A DNA stretch of 64,000 nt from Citrobacter amalonaticus (GTDB lineage: Bacteria > Pseudomonadota > Gammaproteobacteria > Enterobacterales > Enterobacteriaceae): assembly GCF_002918555.1 (NCBI RefSeq), contig NZ_PQMB01000001.1, positions 62,087-126,086 of the forward strand, in the 5' to 3' direction. Both the position numbers and the translations under genes were made by a program. The notes below the pieces were generated by a model, which searched no databases, was not told the origin of the DNA, and worked only from the letters and a program-made list of their open reading frames with translations. Below are positions 1 to 10,169 of this stretch, piece by piece (the stretch's first letter is position 1; each line of letters opens with the position of its first letter).

Positions 1-2068
1 CTTTCAGGGATTTGACAGTGTAATCCACCGGCGTCATCCCGACTTTTTCCGCTTCACGTGCGATGTACAGCGGGTTGGTTCCCAGCTGCGGGGCAGACGG
101 CAGCCACCCCATACGTTCAGCGCGAACGTTAAAGTCAATCAAATGGCCGCTGTAGCGGGATTTATCCGCCATCGGCGACAGCAGTTCCTGCGCCGTCACC
201 GTCTCGTAGCGCCACTGGCTGGAGTGGTTATAGAAGTATGACGTGCTGTTCATATGGCGCGCCGGACGCTGCCAGTCGAGGGCAAACGCCAGCGGCTGCC
301 AGCCGGTCTGCGGGCGCAGTTTTTCCTGTCCAACATAGTGCGCCCAGCCGCCGCCGCTCTGACCGATACAGCCGCAGAACACCAGCATATTGATAAGCCC
401 ACGATAGTTCATATCGAGGTGATACCAGTGGTTCAGACCGGCACCGACGATGATCATCGAACGACCGTGCGTTTTGTCAGCGTTATCAGCAAATTCACGG
501 GCTATACGGGCGATCTGCGCACGCGGGACACCCGTGATTTGCTCTGCCCACGCCGGAGTATAGGCTTTGATATCGTCATAGTTGGTTGCACAATTTGCGT
601 CGTTCAGGCCGCGCTCCAGACCGTAGTTGGCCATGGTCAGGTCATAAACGGTTGTGACCAGCGCGGCAGAACCGTCCGCCAGTTGCAGGCGTTTTACCGG
701 CAATTTGTGCAACAGCACATTTTCCAGTTCAACTTTATTGAAGTGCTCGCTGCCTTCGCCGCCAAAGTACGGGAAGCCGACTTCAGCAATCTCATCATGA
801 CTCCCCAACAGGCTAAGCTGCAATTCTGCTTCCTGACCTGTCGCACCGTCGCGCTGTTCGAGATTCCATTTACCTTTCTCACCCCAGCGGAAACCGATAG
901 ATCCATTCGGGGCGATCATGTCACCGTCAGTATTCATCGCGACGGTTTTCCATTCCGGATTATTTTCCTGGCCCAGCGCATCCACCAGATCGGCTGCGCG
1001 AAGCATACGGCCTGCCGCATAATACCCCTCACGCTCTTCCAGCAGCACCAGCATCGGCATGTCGGTGTAGCGCCGAACATAATCGGTAAAGTATTGACCT
1101 GGATTGTCGAGGTGGAACTCGCGCAGAATGACGTGGCCCATCGCCAGTGCCATTGCCGCATCGGTACCCTGCTTCGGTGCCAGCCACAGATCGCAAAGTT
1201 TTGCGATTTCAGCGTAGTCCGGGGTCACCGCAACCGTTTTAGTGCCTTTATAGCGAACTTCCGTGAAGAAGTGAGCGTCCGGGGTGCGGGTTTGCGGTAC
1301 GTTAGACCCCCAGGCGATGATGTAGCTGGAGTTGTACCAGTCAGCAGATTCCGGAACGTCGGTCTGCTCACCCCAGGTCTGCGGAGACGCTGGCGGCAGG
1401 TCGCAGTACCAGTCGTAAAAACTCAGGCAGGTGCCACCAATCAGGGAGAGATAACGGGCGCCGGAGGCGTAAGAAACCATCGACATTGCCGGAATCGGCG
1501 AGAAGCCAGCCACGCGATCGGGACCGTAGGTTTTCACGGTATAGACGTTGGAAGCAGCAATCAGCTCATTGACTTCCTGCCAGGAGGAGCGGACAAAACC
1601 GCCACGACCACGCGCTTGTTTGAAGCTTTTGGCTTTGCCAGCGTCTTCAATGATGGAGGCCCAGGCGTCGACCGGATCGCTGTGCAATTTCTTCGCTTCA
1701 CGCCACATCTTCATCAGACGCTTGCGCATTAGCGGATATTTCAGACGGTTAGCGCTGTAGAGATACCAGGAGTAACTTGCCCCACGCGGGCATCCACGCG
1801 GCTCATGGTTAGGCATATCCGGGCGGGTACGCGGGTAGTCCGTTTGCTGGGTTTCCCAGGTGACCAGACCGTTTTTCACGTAGATTTTCCAGCTGCATGA
1901 ACCGGTGCAGTTCACCCCATGAGTTGAGCGCACGATTTTATCGTGCTGCCAACGCTGGCGATATCCATCCTCCCAGTCCCGGTTAGTTTCGAGAAGCTGG
2001 CCATGCCCATCGGCAAAGGTTTCGCCCTTCTGCTTGAAGTAGCGAAACCGGTCCAGGAATTTACTCAT
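1..2068 (-). CDS. narG: Respiratory nitrate reductase 1 alpha subunit NarG (3' end outside window)
   Basis: Catalytic subunit of the membrane-bound NarGHI nitrate reductase, which reduces nitrate to nitrite with quinol electrons at the cytoplasmic face using Mo-bisMGD. The first 689 codons are present (family length about 1,247), so the gene runs off the left edge. The N-terminus reads MSKFLDRFRYFKQKGET, followed by the HGVNCTGSC motif that holds the His/Cys ligands of the FS0 iron-sulfur cluster. The ATG at 2068 is preceded by a GGAGAG ribosome site. It is leftward, directly after narK, with an FNR site and NarL-type heptamers upstream. Long open frames on the other strand here are shadows of this high-GC gene. 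Confidence 0.97.
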   Translation of the reverse strand, partial: MSKFLDRFRYFKQKGETFADGHGQLLETNRDWEDGYRQRWQHDKIVRSTHGVNCTGSCSWKIYVKNGLVTWETQQTDYPRTRPDMPNHEPRGCPRGASYSWYLYSANRLKYPLMRKRLMKMWREAKKLHSDPVDAWASIIEDAGKAKSFKQARGRGGFVRSSWQEVNELIAASNVYTVKTYGPDRVAGFSPIPAMSMVSYASGARYLSLIGGTCLSFYDWYCDLPPASPQTWGEQTDVPESADWYNSSYIIAWGSNVPQTRTPDAHFFTEVRYKGTKTVAVTPDYAEIAKLCDLWLAPKQGTDAAMALAMGHVILREFHLDNPGQYFTDYVRRYTDMPMLVLLEEREGYYAAGRMLRAADLVDALGQENNPEWKTVAMNTDGDMIAPNGSIGFRWGEKGKWNLEQRDGATGQEAELQLSLLGSHDEIAEVGFPYFGGEGSEHFNKVELENVLLHKLPVKRLQLADGSAALVTTVYDLTMANYGLERGLNDANCATNYDDIKAYTPAWAEQITGVPRAQIARIAREFADNADKTHGRSMIIVGAGLNHWYHLDMNYRGLINMLVFCGCIGQSGGGWAHYVGQEKLRPQTGWQPLAFALDWQRPARHMNSTSYFYNHSSQWRYETVTAQELLSPMADKSRYSGHLIDFNVRAERMGWLPSAPQLGTNPLYIAREAEKVGMTPVDYTVKSLK

Positions 2069-2158
2069 CGGTTCTCTCCTGTTGGAGCCTCACGGCTCTC
2101 TGATAAATCGACATTGCTTAATTGGGAGCGAAAGTAACGCGCTGAATGGGCGTGAGAA

Positions 2159-2172
2159 TTGATAACGATCAA
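2159..2172. promoter_or_regulatory. FNR site upstream of narG
   Basis: TTGATAACGATCAA is a perfect match to the FNR consensus TTGAT-N4-ATCAA. It lies about 90 bp upstream of the narG start codon, as expected for anaerobic activation of narGHJI. Confidence 0.85.
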
Positions 2173-2315
2173 GGCTGGAAGGGATGAAAATAGCGGGTAG
2201 TTTTTTACATACTCCTTTTTGGGGAGACGAGAAAAATGATTAACTTTATGATTATATTCGTTATTTTCAAAAACAGTTATTCTGTGAATGTTAAGTTCTT
2301 TACAAGTGGGTATTA

Positions 2316-2322
2316 AGGGGTA
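2316..2322. promoter_or_regulatory. NarL heptamer in the distal narG control region
   Basis: AGGGGTA is the reverse complement of TACCCCT, a NarL heptamer of the TACYYMT type. It lies about 250 bp upstream of the narG start, next to a related GTGGGTA. This agrees with the distal, high-affinity NarL site known for E. coli narG. The AT-rich stretch between it and the FNR site is where IHF would bend the DNA, which is inference. Confidence 0.6.
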
Positions 2323-2409
2323 TCCCCCCTGGTTGACCCTTTCATGACACGGTGGTCACAGGCCATCGTTACGATAAATACAAAAGTATGTTGTAACTAA
2401 ATACAGATG

Positions 2410-2435
2410 AAAAAAAGCGCGGTTTAACTCCGCGC
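2410..2435 (-). terminator. Intrinsic terminator after narK
   Basis: Read leftward, a GCGCGG/CCGCGC stem with a 7-nt loop is followed by a run of seven T. It lies about 150 bp after the narK stop and separates narK from narG. Confidence 0.8.
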
Positions 2436-2581
2436 AAAGGATAATCAACCCTGGACGCCATCCTTCAGGCTGCCTCTGCGTTAGCGTTGTCAGCCCGGTC
2501 ACTGACTTACGTGAACTCCGGGGAACTGACTTCCCTTCCGCCTTGATGCGGCCTGAATGATATTGTGTATTTACGCTATTG

Positions 2582-3973
2582 TTATTTTTTAGAATGCCGT
2601 CCGTATACCAGCCAGGTGATGACCACGCAGGCGATATAGAAAACAAGGAACACTTTCATCGCGCCTGTCGGGGAACCGGTTAACGCCAGAGAAGAACCAA
2701 ACGCTTTCGGGATAAAGAAGCCGCCAATCGCGCCAATCGCGGAGATAAAGCCCAGCGCCGCGGCCGTATCGGTTGCCGCTTCACGCATCGCTTTCTCTTC
2801 ACCGCCGCCCTCTGCTTTCACGCGATCCATCGTCAGCTTGCGGAAGATAATGGAGATCATCTGGAAGGTTGAACCGCTCCCCAGTCCTGCCGTCAGGAAC
2901 AGAGCCAGGAAGACAGCAAAGAAGGCAATAAAGCTGCCGCCTGTACCGTTGGTCGGTAAGGTCAGGAACAGCAGTCCGCTGAAAATTGCCATCAGGACAA
3001 AGTTAACCAGCGTGACGCGAGTACCGCCTAAACGGTCAGAGATTGCGCCTCCCGCAGAGCGTGCCAGCGCGCCAACAAACGGTCCGAAGAAGGCATAATG
3101 CAGGATCTGCACGTCCGGGAACTGGGTTCTGGAAAGCATCGCGAAACCCGCAGAGAAGCCGATAAATGAGCCGAAGGTCGCCAGATACAGCAGGCTCATG
3201 ATCCACAGATGCCCCCGTTTAAGTACCGGCAATTGCTCCTTCAGCGAGGCCTTTGAGGTGGCCAGTTCGTTCATGCCGAACCATGCAGCCAGTGTGAAGA
3301 TGGCCAGGAACGGCACCCAAATCCAGGCGGCGTTCGCCAGATAGAGCTGAGAGCCGTCCGGTTGTTCGACGCCGTGGCTGCCGAAGATAGCAAAAATTGA
3401 GAGGGAAACGACCAGCGGCGCAACCAGCTGCATCACGCTAACGCCCATATTTCCCAGGCCACCGTTCAGCCCCAGCGCACCACCCTGCTTCTGCTTCGGA
3501 AAGAAGAAACTGATGTTTGCCATACTGGACGCAAAGTTCGCACCGGCAAAACCGCACAGCAGAGAGATCAGAATGAAGGTACTGTACGGCGTGGAGGTAT
3601 CCTGTACGGCAAAGCCCAACCATACGCAAGGCACGATCAGGATCCCGGTACTGAAGGCAGTCCAGCGACGCCCCCCAAACAGGGGCACCATAAAGGAGTA
3701 AGGCACACGCAGCAATGCGCCAGAGACAGAGGGCAACGCTGTCAGCATAAACAGCTGATCGGTTGTGAAGTTAAATCCTACTTTAGGCAGATTCACCGCC
3801 ACAGCACTAAATAACATCCACACGCAAAACGCCAGCAGCAGACAGGGGACGGAAATCCACAGGTTACGGCTGGCGATACGATGACCCCGCAGCTTCCAGA
3901 ATGCCGGATCCTCCGGTCTCCATTCTGTAATGACTGCGCCTGACGCCCTTTCGGGGACGGATGAGTGACTCAT
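2582..3973 (-). CDS. narK: Nitrate/nitrite transporter NarK
   Basis: Major facilitator superfamily nitrate/nitrite exchanger of the inner membrane. It brings nitrate to NarGHI and exports nitrite. The 463 residues from MSHSSVPERA match E. coli NarK nearly throughout, including the NISFFFPKQKQGGALGLNGG nitrate-signature stretch and a hydrophobic profile of about 12 helices. The frame is open further upstream, but the ATG at 3973 has an AGAGGTG ribosome site and matches the known N-terminus. A perfect FNR site lies upstream, and NarL heptamers fill the narK-narX gap. Confidence 0.97.
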   Translation of the reverse strand: MSHSSVPERASGAVITEWRPEDPAFWKLRGHRIASRNLWISVPCLLLAFCVWMLFSAVAVNLPKVGFNFTTDQLFMLTALPSVSGALLRVPYSFMVPLFGGRRWTAFSTGILIVPCVWLGFAVQDTSTPYSTFILISLLCGFAGANFASSMANISFFFPKQKQGGALGLNGGLGNMGVSVMQLVAPLVVSLSIFAIFGSHGVEQPDGSQLYLANAAWIWVPFLAIFTLAAWFGMNELATSKASLKEQLPVLKRGHLWIMSLLYLATFGSFIGFSAGFAMLSRTQFPDVQILHYAFFGPFVGALARSAGGAISDRLGGTRVTLVNFVLMAIFSGLLFLTLPTNGTGGSFIAFFAVFLALFLTAGLGSGSTFQMISIIFRKLTMDRVKAEGGGEEKAMREAATDTAAALGFISAIGAIGGFFIPKAFGSSLALTGSPTGAMKVFLVFYIACVVITWLVYGRHSKK

Positions 3974-4032
3974 AGACACCTCTGATACTTGTTTCGATGC
4001 CTGCAACCTTAGGGTTTACGACCGAAGGTAAG

Positions 4033-4046
4033 TTGATATAAATCAA
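4033..4046. promoter_or_regulatory. FNR site upstream of narK
   Basis: TTGATATAAATCAA is a perfect FNR dyad 60 bp upstream of the narK start. This agrees with the FNR site near -41 known for E. coli narK. Confidence 0.88.
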
Positions 4047-4147
4047 AGGAAAAGAGGTCATTATTGGCGGCGTAAATTTATCATCCTCCCAAGTGAGTAG
4101 CCTTTGTCGGCTAAAAAGATGTGGTTTTTCACGGTGCTGTGAATCCT

Positions 4148-4215
4148 TACTCCTTACCTCCAGGAATGCGTCATACTCATGGCAATTAAGGGGTAGCTCG
4201 TTGTAGGTATGGGTA
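4148..4215. promoter_or_regulatory. Cluster of NarL heptamers in the narK-narX gap
   Basis: Four perfect TACYYMT heptamers lie in 68 bp: TACTCCT at 4148, TACTCAT at 4174, AGGGGTA (reverse strand) at 4189 and ATGGGTA (reverse strand) at 4209. Such clusters mediate nitrate-dependent activation of narK by NarL-P. They may also act on the narXL promoter on the other side. Confidence 0.7.
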
Positions 4216-4327
4216 TACTCCGGGCGATCGTTGAGAATAGCGCCAATACCGATGCAACTCCGGCAACACCCTCATTCATTAAGGCTTCCCATGACTGCGA
4301 GACGGGAGTCTGAAGGAAGAAGTCATC

Positions 4328-6124
4328 ATGTTTAAACGCTGTCTCTCCCCGCTCACTCTGGTTAACCAGGTGGCGCTTATCGTCATGCTTTCCACCGCGA
4401 TTGGGGTGGCCGGGATGGCTGTTTCCGGCTGGCTGGTTCAGGGCGTACAGGGCAGCGCCCATGCGATCAACAAAGCGGGCTCGCTGCGTATGCAGAGTTA
4501 TCGTCTGCTGGCGGCGGTACCGTTGGGTCAGCACGAACGCAAGCTGCTGGATGAAATGGAGCAGACGGCGTTCAGCCCTGAACTGACTCAGGCGGCGGCG
4601 CACGACGGACAGCAGGCGCAGCTGAAAGCACTCCAGGATTACTGGCACAACCAGCTGGCGCCAGGTTTGCAGCAGGCCCCCGATCGTCAGGCGGTGGCCG
4701 CAGATGTGGCCCGCTTTGTCGCCGGGCTGGACCGGCTGGTTTCCGCTTTTGACCATACCACCGAGATGCGAATCGAACGCGTCGTGATGGTTCATCGGAT
4801 CATGGCTATCTTTATGGCGTTGTTGCTGGTTTTCACTATTATCTGGCTCCGCGTGCGTCTGCTACAGCCGTGGAAACAACTTCTGTCGATGGCGAGTGCC
4901 GTCAGTCAGCGGGATTTCACCCAGCGCGCCCACATCAGCGGGCGTAATGAGATGGCCGCGCTGGGAACGGCGCTGAATAATATGTCGGCAGAACTGGCTG
5001 AAAGCTACGCCGTGCTGGAACAGCGGGTCCAGGAGAAAACCGCCGGGCTGGAGCATAAAAATCAGATCCTCTCCTTCCTCTGGCAGGCTAACCGCCGTCT
5101 GCACTCGCAGGTGCCGATGTGCGAGCGTCTCTCCCCGGTACTGAACGGACTGCAAAATTTAACGCTGCTGCATGATATTGAGCTGCGCGTTTATGACCTG
5201 GAAGATGAAGATAATCATCAGGAATTTACCTGCCAGTCCAGTGTCAGCTGTGATGACAAAGGCTGCCATTTATGCCCTCGCGATGCCCTGCCTGCGGCAG
5301 AGGGAGGCACCACGCTGAAATGGCGCTTAACCGACAGCCATACCCAGTACGGCATCCTGCTGGCGACGCTCCCGACCGGTCGCCATCTGAGTAACGATCA
5401 GCAGCAGCTGGTGGATACGCTGGTCGAGCAACTTACCGCCACCCTCGCACTGGATCGCAATCAGGAACGCCAGCAGCAGTTGATTGTGATGGAAGAGCGT
5501 GCAACCATTGCGCGCGAACTGCATGATTCTATTGCACAATCGCTCTCCTGTATGAAGATGCAGGTTAGCTGTTTGCAGATGCAGGGAGACGCGTTACCGG
5601 AGCCTACCCGCGATATGCTCGCTCAAATCCGTAACGAGCTGAACTCTTCCTGGGCGCAGCTGCGCGAACTCCTCACCACCTTCCGTTTGCAGCTCACGGA
5701 ACCCGGACTGCGCCCCGCACTGGAGGCCAGCTGCCAGGAGTACAGCGCGCGATTTGGTTTCACGGTGAAGCTGAATTACCAGCTGCCGCCGCGCCGGGTC
5801 CCTTCGCACCAGGCAATTCACTTACTGCAAATCGCCCGTGAAGCGCTGAGTAATGCTCTTAAGCACTCTCATGCTGATGAAGTTATCGTGACGGTGATGC
5901 AAAACGGCAAGCAGATCAAACTGACAGTACAGGACAATGGCTGCGGCGTGCCTGAAAACGCCGAGCGTAGTAACCATTACGGCATGATTATTATGCGTGA
6001 CCGCGCGCAGAGTCTGCGCGGCGATTGTCAGGTACGCCGTCGCGAAACCGGCGGTACCGAAGTGGTTATCACATTTATTCCCGAAACACATTTTACAGAG
6101 CTCCAGGGAGAGACATATGAGTAA
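4328..6124 (+). CDS. narX: Nitrate/nitrite sensor histidine kinase NarX
   Basis: Inner-membrane sensor kinase/phosphatase for nitrate that phosphorylates NarL. At 598 residues it has the same length as E. coli NarX. Order: first membrane segment about 15-37, periplasmic domain with the nitrate-binding P-box ([13 protein letters not shown]), second membrane segment about 150-172, HAMP, cysteine-rich central module ([15 protein letters not shown]), dimerisation helix with the phospho-acceptor His in [12 protein letters not shown], and a HATPase domain with DNGCGV. A GAAGGAAGAAG ribosome site precedes the ATG. Its last codons overlap narL by 8 nt. Confidence 0.97.
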   Translation: MFKRCLSPLTLVNQVALIVMLSTAIGVAGMAVSGWLVQGVQGSAHAINKAGSLRMQSYRLLAAVPLGQHERKLLDEMEQTAFSPELTQAAAHDGQQAQLKALQDYWHNQLAPGLQQAPDRQAVAADVARFVAGLDRLVSAFDHTTEMRIERVVMVHRIMAIFMALLLVFTIIWLRVRLLQPWKQLLSMASAVSQRDFTQRAHISGRNEMAALGTALNNMSAELAESYAVLEQRVQEKTAGLEHKNQILSFLWQANRRLHSQVPMCERLSPVLNGLQNLTLLHDIELRVYDLEDEDNHQEFTCQSSVSCDDKGCHLCPRDALPAAEGGTTLKWRLTDSHTQYGILLATLPTGRHLSNDQQQLVDTLVEQLTATLALDRNQERQQQLIVMEERATIARELHDSIAQSLSCMKMQVSCLQMQGDALPEPTRDMLAQIRNELNSSWAQLRELLTTFRLQLTEPGLRPALEASCQEYSARFGFTVKLNYQLPPRRVPSHQAIHLLQIAREALSNALKHSHADEVIVTVMQNGKQIKLTVQDNGCGVPENAERSNHYGMIIMRDRAQSLRGDCQVRRRETGGTEVVITFIPETHFTELQGETYE

Positions 6125-6767
6125 TCAGGAACCGGCGACTATTTTGCTGATCGACGATCATCCGATGCTACGAACCGGTGTCAAACAGCTTGTCAGCATG
6201 GCCCCCGACATCACCGTCGTCGGCGAAGCCAGCAATGGCGAACAAGGTATTGCGCTGGCTGAATCACTGGATCCGGATCTGATCCTGTTGGATCTGAACA
6301 TGCCCGGTATGAACGGTCTGGAAACCCTGGATAAGCTACGCGAAAAGGAGCTGTCAGGGCGCATTGTGGTGTTCAGCGTCTCGAATCATGAAGAAGATGT
6401 TGTCACCGCCCTGAAGCGCGGCGCAGATGGTTATCTGCTCAAAGATATGGAGCCGGAGGATCTGCTCAAGTCCCTGCAACAAGCCGCCGCAGGTGAAATG
6501 GTATTAAGCGAAGCGTTAACCCCGGTACTCGCTGCCAGCCTGCGCGCAAACCGTGCCACCTCTGACCGCGATGTCACCCAGTTAACCCCACGTGAACGCG
6601 ATATCCTGAAATTGATTGCCCAGGGGTTACCTAACAAAATGATTGCCCGCCGTCTGGATATCACCGAAAGCACCGTGAAAGTCCACGTGAAGCATATGCT
6701 GAAAAAGATGAAGCTGAAATCACGGGTTGAAGCCGCGGTATGGGTGCATCAGGAACGCATCTTCTGA
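6117..6767 (+). CDS. narL: Nitrate/nitrite response regulator NarL
   Basis: Response regulator of the NarL/FixJ class, 216 residues. It activates nar genes and represses alternative anaerobic pathways on binding TACYYMT heptamers. The receiver domain has the DDH acidic pair and the phospho-acceptor Asp in [10 protein letters not shown]. The C-terminal LuxR-type HTH ([15 protein letters not shown]) follows after a linker. The start ATG lies inside the end of narX behind an AGGGAGAG site, so translation is coupled. The frame is open further upstream but inside narX. Confidence 0.97.
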   Translation: MSNQEPATILLIDDHPMLRTGVKQLVSMAPDITVVGEASNGEQGIALAESLDPDLILLDLNMPGMNGLETLDKLREKELSGRIVVFSVSNHEEDVVTALKRGADGYLLKDMEPEDLLKSLQQAAAGEMVLSEALTPVLAASLRANRATSDRDVTQLTPRERDILKLIAQGLPNKMIARRLDITESTVKVHVKHMLKKMKLKSRVEAAVWVHQERIF

Positions 6768-8174
6768 TTACTCCTCCGGGAGCAATCTAAAGCGCGGATC
6801 GTCATTCGGCATCGCCATAAACGGCTCGGTCAGCGATAGCGCGATCTCATTGGAAGAGACACGCTGGCCTTTTTCATCCTCGATAACCACCGACAGCCGC
6901 CAGCGGTTTGTCGCCCCTTCACTGCTGTCCCATGCTGGCATGATGATTGTCCAGCCCTCGACAGCGTTAGCACTGGCTCCGGCAGTCAGGCTCAGTGCCC
7001 GGGTATCTCCTTGCCACGTCACGTGTCGGATGCCGTGCAAACTGCGAACCTGCAATTTCAGCGGCACAGTCTCACCCGACCGCAGATCCCACGGCGGTGT
7101 CGCCAGAAAAACGGTTAACGTTTTGCGTTGCCGGTATTCCATGGTCGGCAGATTATTGCGCTGCGGATTATCGTACCGGCTGCCGCGCAGAGATTGACTC
7201 TCTGCCACTTCGCCTGCCGCCAGCTGTTTGTTTAGCGGCACGCCAAAGCGATAGTTGAGATTCAGTCCGAGATTATTCTGACTGACGCCGCTCTCCCCTT
7301 GCTTATGGGCGGCGGTGACCGTGACCAGCGGCACAGGGGTATAATTCAATCCCAACTTTACCGCGACGGGATTGTGGTAGCCGGTTCCGGAATCAAACAG
7401 ATCCACGCTGTCGCCAAAATACTGCTCGACGCTGACGCTGGTATTAATATGCTGCCAGAACGGCATCCGCATTTCAGCCGTAACATCGTAGCCGCGGGCC
7501 ATTCGCTGTTCCAGGGTCGCCGTATGCGTTCGCCACGAGGCAAGAGGCTGATAATAGTTAGCGGATAAGCGCAGATATTCGCCCCATGCCTCTGCGCCCA
7601 GCCCGGCACGTTGCAGATTCTCATCCAGCAGGTTGTCATAAAAGGTGTTGTAACCCACCAGCCAGCCATCTCGCACCCAGCGTTGACCCATGCCCAGGTT
7701 ACCGACCAGCCCGTCATCCTGCTGAGTCAGCCCCAGCTGGCTCCAGGTGAGATAGCGTTGATTATCCTGCCAGGGAATAAACCAGCTCCCCCGGCTGCCA
7801 TTGAAATTCCCTTCATTATCAACCCTGACATCCACGCTGGCCTTACCCCACGGGGAAAGCCAGGACTCCAGCTGCTGATTGACTTCGGCGCTCACCGCAT
7901 CGCGTACCTTACCAAAAGCGAACTGCTTTGCCTGTTCGCCGGTATCCAGCCCGTTATCGGTCATACTCGCCTCGCCAAAGGCTTTGACCATCTCGGCAAA
8001 ATGTTTTTCCCCGGCACGCGATTCCGGAGCCATGCCCAGATCGGGCAGACCATCATGATTATTGTCGAAGGGGTTTTCTGCTTGCTGAACAAACGACGAT
8101 TGTCCACTGGCGGTACCGCCTGCCAGCAGCAAGAGTAATGGGAGAGAGATTAAACGCAAAACAATACGGCTCAA
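6768..8174 (-). CDS. ychO: Inverse autotransporter (invasin/intimin-type) protein YchO
   Basis: Outer-membrane protein of the intimin/invasin (type Ve) family, 468 residues, close to E. coli YchO. A signal peptide (residues 1-24, ending TASGQ) is followed by the inverse-autotransporter beta-domain, with typical repeats such as GMGQRWVRDGWLVGYNTFYD and LGLNLNYRFGVPL. Only a short C-terminal Ig-like region (about 360-468) follows, so the passenger is minimal. Its stop abuts the narL stop. A role in adhesion or biofilm is inferred from the family. Confidence 0.9.
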   Translation of the reverse strand: MSRIVLRLISLPLLLLLAGGTASGQSSFVQQAENPFDNNHDGLPDLGMAPESRAGEKHFAEMVKAFGEASMTDNGLDTGEQAKQFAFGKVRDAVSAEVNQQLESWLSPWGKASVDVRVDNEGNFNGSRGSWFIPWQDNQRYLTWSQLGLTQQDDGLVGNLGMGQRWVRDGWLVGYNTFYDNLLDENLQRAGLGAEAWGEYLRLSANYYQPLASWRTHTATLEQRMARGYDVTAEMRMPFWQHINTSVSVEQYFGDSVDLFDSGTGYHNPVAVKLGLNYTPVPLVTVTAAHKQGESGVSQNNLGLNLNYRFGVPLNKQLAAGEVAESQSLRGSRYDNPQRNNLPTMEYRQRKTLTVFLATPPWDLRSGETVPLKLQVRSLHGIRHVTWQGDTRALSLTAGASANAVEGWTIIMPAWDSSEGATNRWRLSVVIEDEKGQRVSSNEIALSLTEPFMAMPNDDPRFRLLPEE

Positions 8175-8386
8175 ATCGTTAGCGGCTTCTTACAACAGTA
8201 AATTCTGGTATCACAACCCTAAACGATACCCGTTCAGCCGCTATTTTGCAGCTTTTTCTCGCGCTTTCAGGAATTACCTTACTGTTACCCGGCTCTCAGC
8301 CTGGTCAGACTTTCATTGGTAACGCCCCGCCCGCGCGGTAACATAGTTGGCTGACCAATCAATCATCCCCACCAACAGGAGTTAAC

Positions 8387-8740
8387 ATGCAAAAGATTGT
8401 GATCATCGCGAACGGGGCGGCCTACGGAAGCGAGTCGTTATTTAACAGCCTGCGTCTGGCTATCGCGCTGCGTGAACAGGATGGTGACCTCGACCTGCGT
8501 CTGTTTTTAATGTCAGATGCCGTCACAGCAGGACTGCGCGGTCAGAAACCTGCCGAAGGCTACAATATTCAGCAAATGCTGGAGATCCTGACGGCGCAAA
8601 ACGTACCGGTAAAATTATGCAAGACCTGCACCGATGGGCGCGGCATCACCACTCTGCCGTTAATTGACGGCGTTGAAGTGGGCACGCTGGTCGAACTGGC
8701 GCAGTGGACCCTGACTGCTGATAAGGTACTCACCTTCTGA
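8387..8740 (+). CDS. ychN: DsrE-family sulfur-relay-like protein YchN
   Basis: A 117-residue cytoplasmic DsrE/DsrF-like protein matching E. coli YchN, which forms a hexamer and has conserved cysteines. Here a Cys pair is seen in VKLCKTCTDGRG. The ATG is preceded by CAGGAG. The DsrE fold suggests a sulfur-related role, but the biochemical function is not established. It is monocistronic, divergent from ychO. Confidence 0.92.
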   Translation: MQKIVIIANGAAYGSESLFNSLRLAIALREQDGDLDLRLFLMSDAVTAGLRGQKPAEGYNIQQMLEILTAQNVPVKLCKTCTDGRGITTLPLIDGVEVGTLVELAQWTLTADKVLTF

Positions 8741-9002
8741 TTGTCCGTTTTCAGGCAAGCTCGCTGAATGCGCCGAATATTTCCGAATTTAATCTTATGT
8801 GGGCGCGAATTTGCCAAAAGTTAGCGCGCCCATTAAATGTTTTTTAGGGATTTTATCATTATTGTTTAATCGTAATGCCATTTTTTGATCAAAATCAGCA
8901 TCCCGAACCTCACCCTTTGGTGTTATGCCATGAGTGAAATGTGAACAACATCACGCAGCACTTTCGTAAGGAAGTACGTTGTTTTCAAGAACGGGGTGAA
9001 AA

Positions 9003-9248
9003 ATGGCATTAGTGAAGGCAAGTTTGAAGTTATTTGGTGGGGATACGGTCGTTGTGCGCTGTTCTGAGCGCTGCCATATCCACCTGATGAGCGAAAAAAC
9101 TCACGTCAAAGACACGCAGACCGACATTTTAAGCGTGCAGGATCGTGATAACGCATGGCTGACCGTACCGTACACCGGCATCTGGAACGTGCTGATTGAC
9201 AGCCACAGCCAGTCGCTGGAGCATTCTATCAGTTACATCGCAGCCTGA
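9003..9248 (+). CDS. DUF1883-type small protein
   Basis: An 81-residue soluble protein. The pattern GDTVVVRCSERCHIHLMS, then LTVPYTGIWNVLIDSH, resembles the DUF1883 family (gD.V.V.cs..cnv.lm, then vP.tG.WNv.ID). That family is small and rich in beta-strand, and its molecular role is poorly defined. No signal peptide or membrane segment. The start ATG follows a weak ACGGGGTG site. It lies alone between ychN and chaC; I do not recall an E. coli equivalent at this spot. Confidence 0.65.
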   Translation: MALVKASLKLFGGDTVVVRCSERCHIHLMSEKTHVKDTQTDILSVQDRDNAWLTVPYTGIWNVLIDSHSQSLEHSISYIAA

Positions 9249-9277
9249 ATTCTTGCCCCTGTTTTCAGGGGCAATGT

Positions 9278-9973
9278 TTACGCGAAACCGGGACGCAGCA
9301 CGCCTTCAGGCAGGCTGTCTCCTAGTAATCCCCGGACACTCGTCACCAGATCGTTCAGACATTCATCCTGCATCCCCAGCTTAATCAGCTCTTGCTCCAG
9401 CGAAAACAGATACTGTGCATTGGTGCCCAGCGGCCCGCTGGCTGCTGCAATAAGCGGGGCGATAATCTGCGCACGCGTATCCGACTCGTACAACGGATGG
9501 CGCGGATCCATAATAAACACCAGGGCATTAACGGTACGACCATCATCCAGCGCCAGCTGGCACCAGGTGGGTAAATAACAACCGGTGATCATCTCCCGCT
9601 TCCAGAGCAGGGTTAACTCCTGTTCGAGTGACGCATCCGGCAGACGGTAGGCCACACCGGTGGTGCGCCCCCCCTCTTTCAGCGCCAGCATTCGACCGGG
9701 CTGACATGCGGTACCGCGCCCGGCGGTAAGCCGTAAACAGAAGGCCCGATGCCACCCTACCAGCGTACCGGTACAGGACTCTTCAAACTCCAGCGCCGGG
9801 TTCCACATCAACGATCCATAACCGAAGATCCACACCGGTCCATCATCTGGTCGACAGGCGAGCATGGCAGCCAGTGAAGCCGCTCGTTGTTCCGCTGACC
9901 ATAAGAGTGATTCTTCAATAGTACCGAATGCCGTTTTACAGTCAGCATTCATCAAGAAATCACGCGTTAACAC
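9278..9973 (-). CDS. chaC: Glutathione-specific gamma-glutamylcyclotransferase ChaC
   Basis: Cytosolic enzyme that splits glutathione into 5-oxoproline and Cys-Gly. The fold marker IFGYGSLMW (the GYGS substrate loop) lies near residue 50, followed by a ChaC-like body. The GTG at 9973 (VLTRDFLMNADCK) with GGAGGTG upstream gives 231 residues, the length of E. coli ChaC. An ATG seven codons downstream is an alternative. It is leftward, downstream of chaB in the cha locus. Confidence 0.93.
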   Translation of the reverse strand: MLTRDFLMNADCKTAFGTIEESLLWSAEQRAASLAAMLACRPDDGPVWIFGYGSLMWNPALEFEESCTGTLVGWHRAFCLRLTAGRGTACQPGRMLALKEGGRTTGVAYRLPDASLEQELTLLWKREMITGCYLPTWCQLALDDGRTVNALVFIMDPRHPLYESDTRAQIIAPLIAAASGPLGTNAQYLFSLEQELIKLGMQDECLNDLVTSVRGLLGDSLPEGVLRPGFA

Positions 9974-10169
9974 CTTACACCTCCACCACTGCATACTTCC
10001 CTGCGACAACTTTTTGACGCCTTCCGGGCCTTTTTACTGCTCATTTTGAAACCAGTATCAGGACAATATGCAATTAGCAGAACGCTTGCAAGGCAACAAA
10101 GGCTCAACGGAGCACAATTCATCAACGCATTCACCGGGCTGCATCAGTAAGACATTCAATTTCCAGCGC

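Noticed and set aside
254..1732. 492-codon open frame on the plus strand
   Set aside because: It is the opposite-strand shadow of narG. The minus strand encodes a clear NarG over this whole interval, and the plus-strand translation has no recognisable domain.
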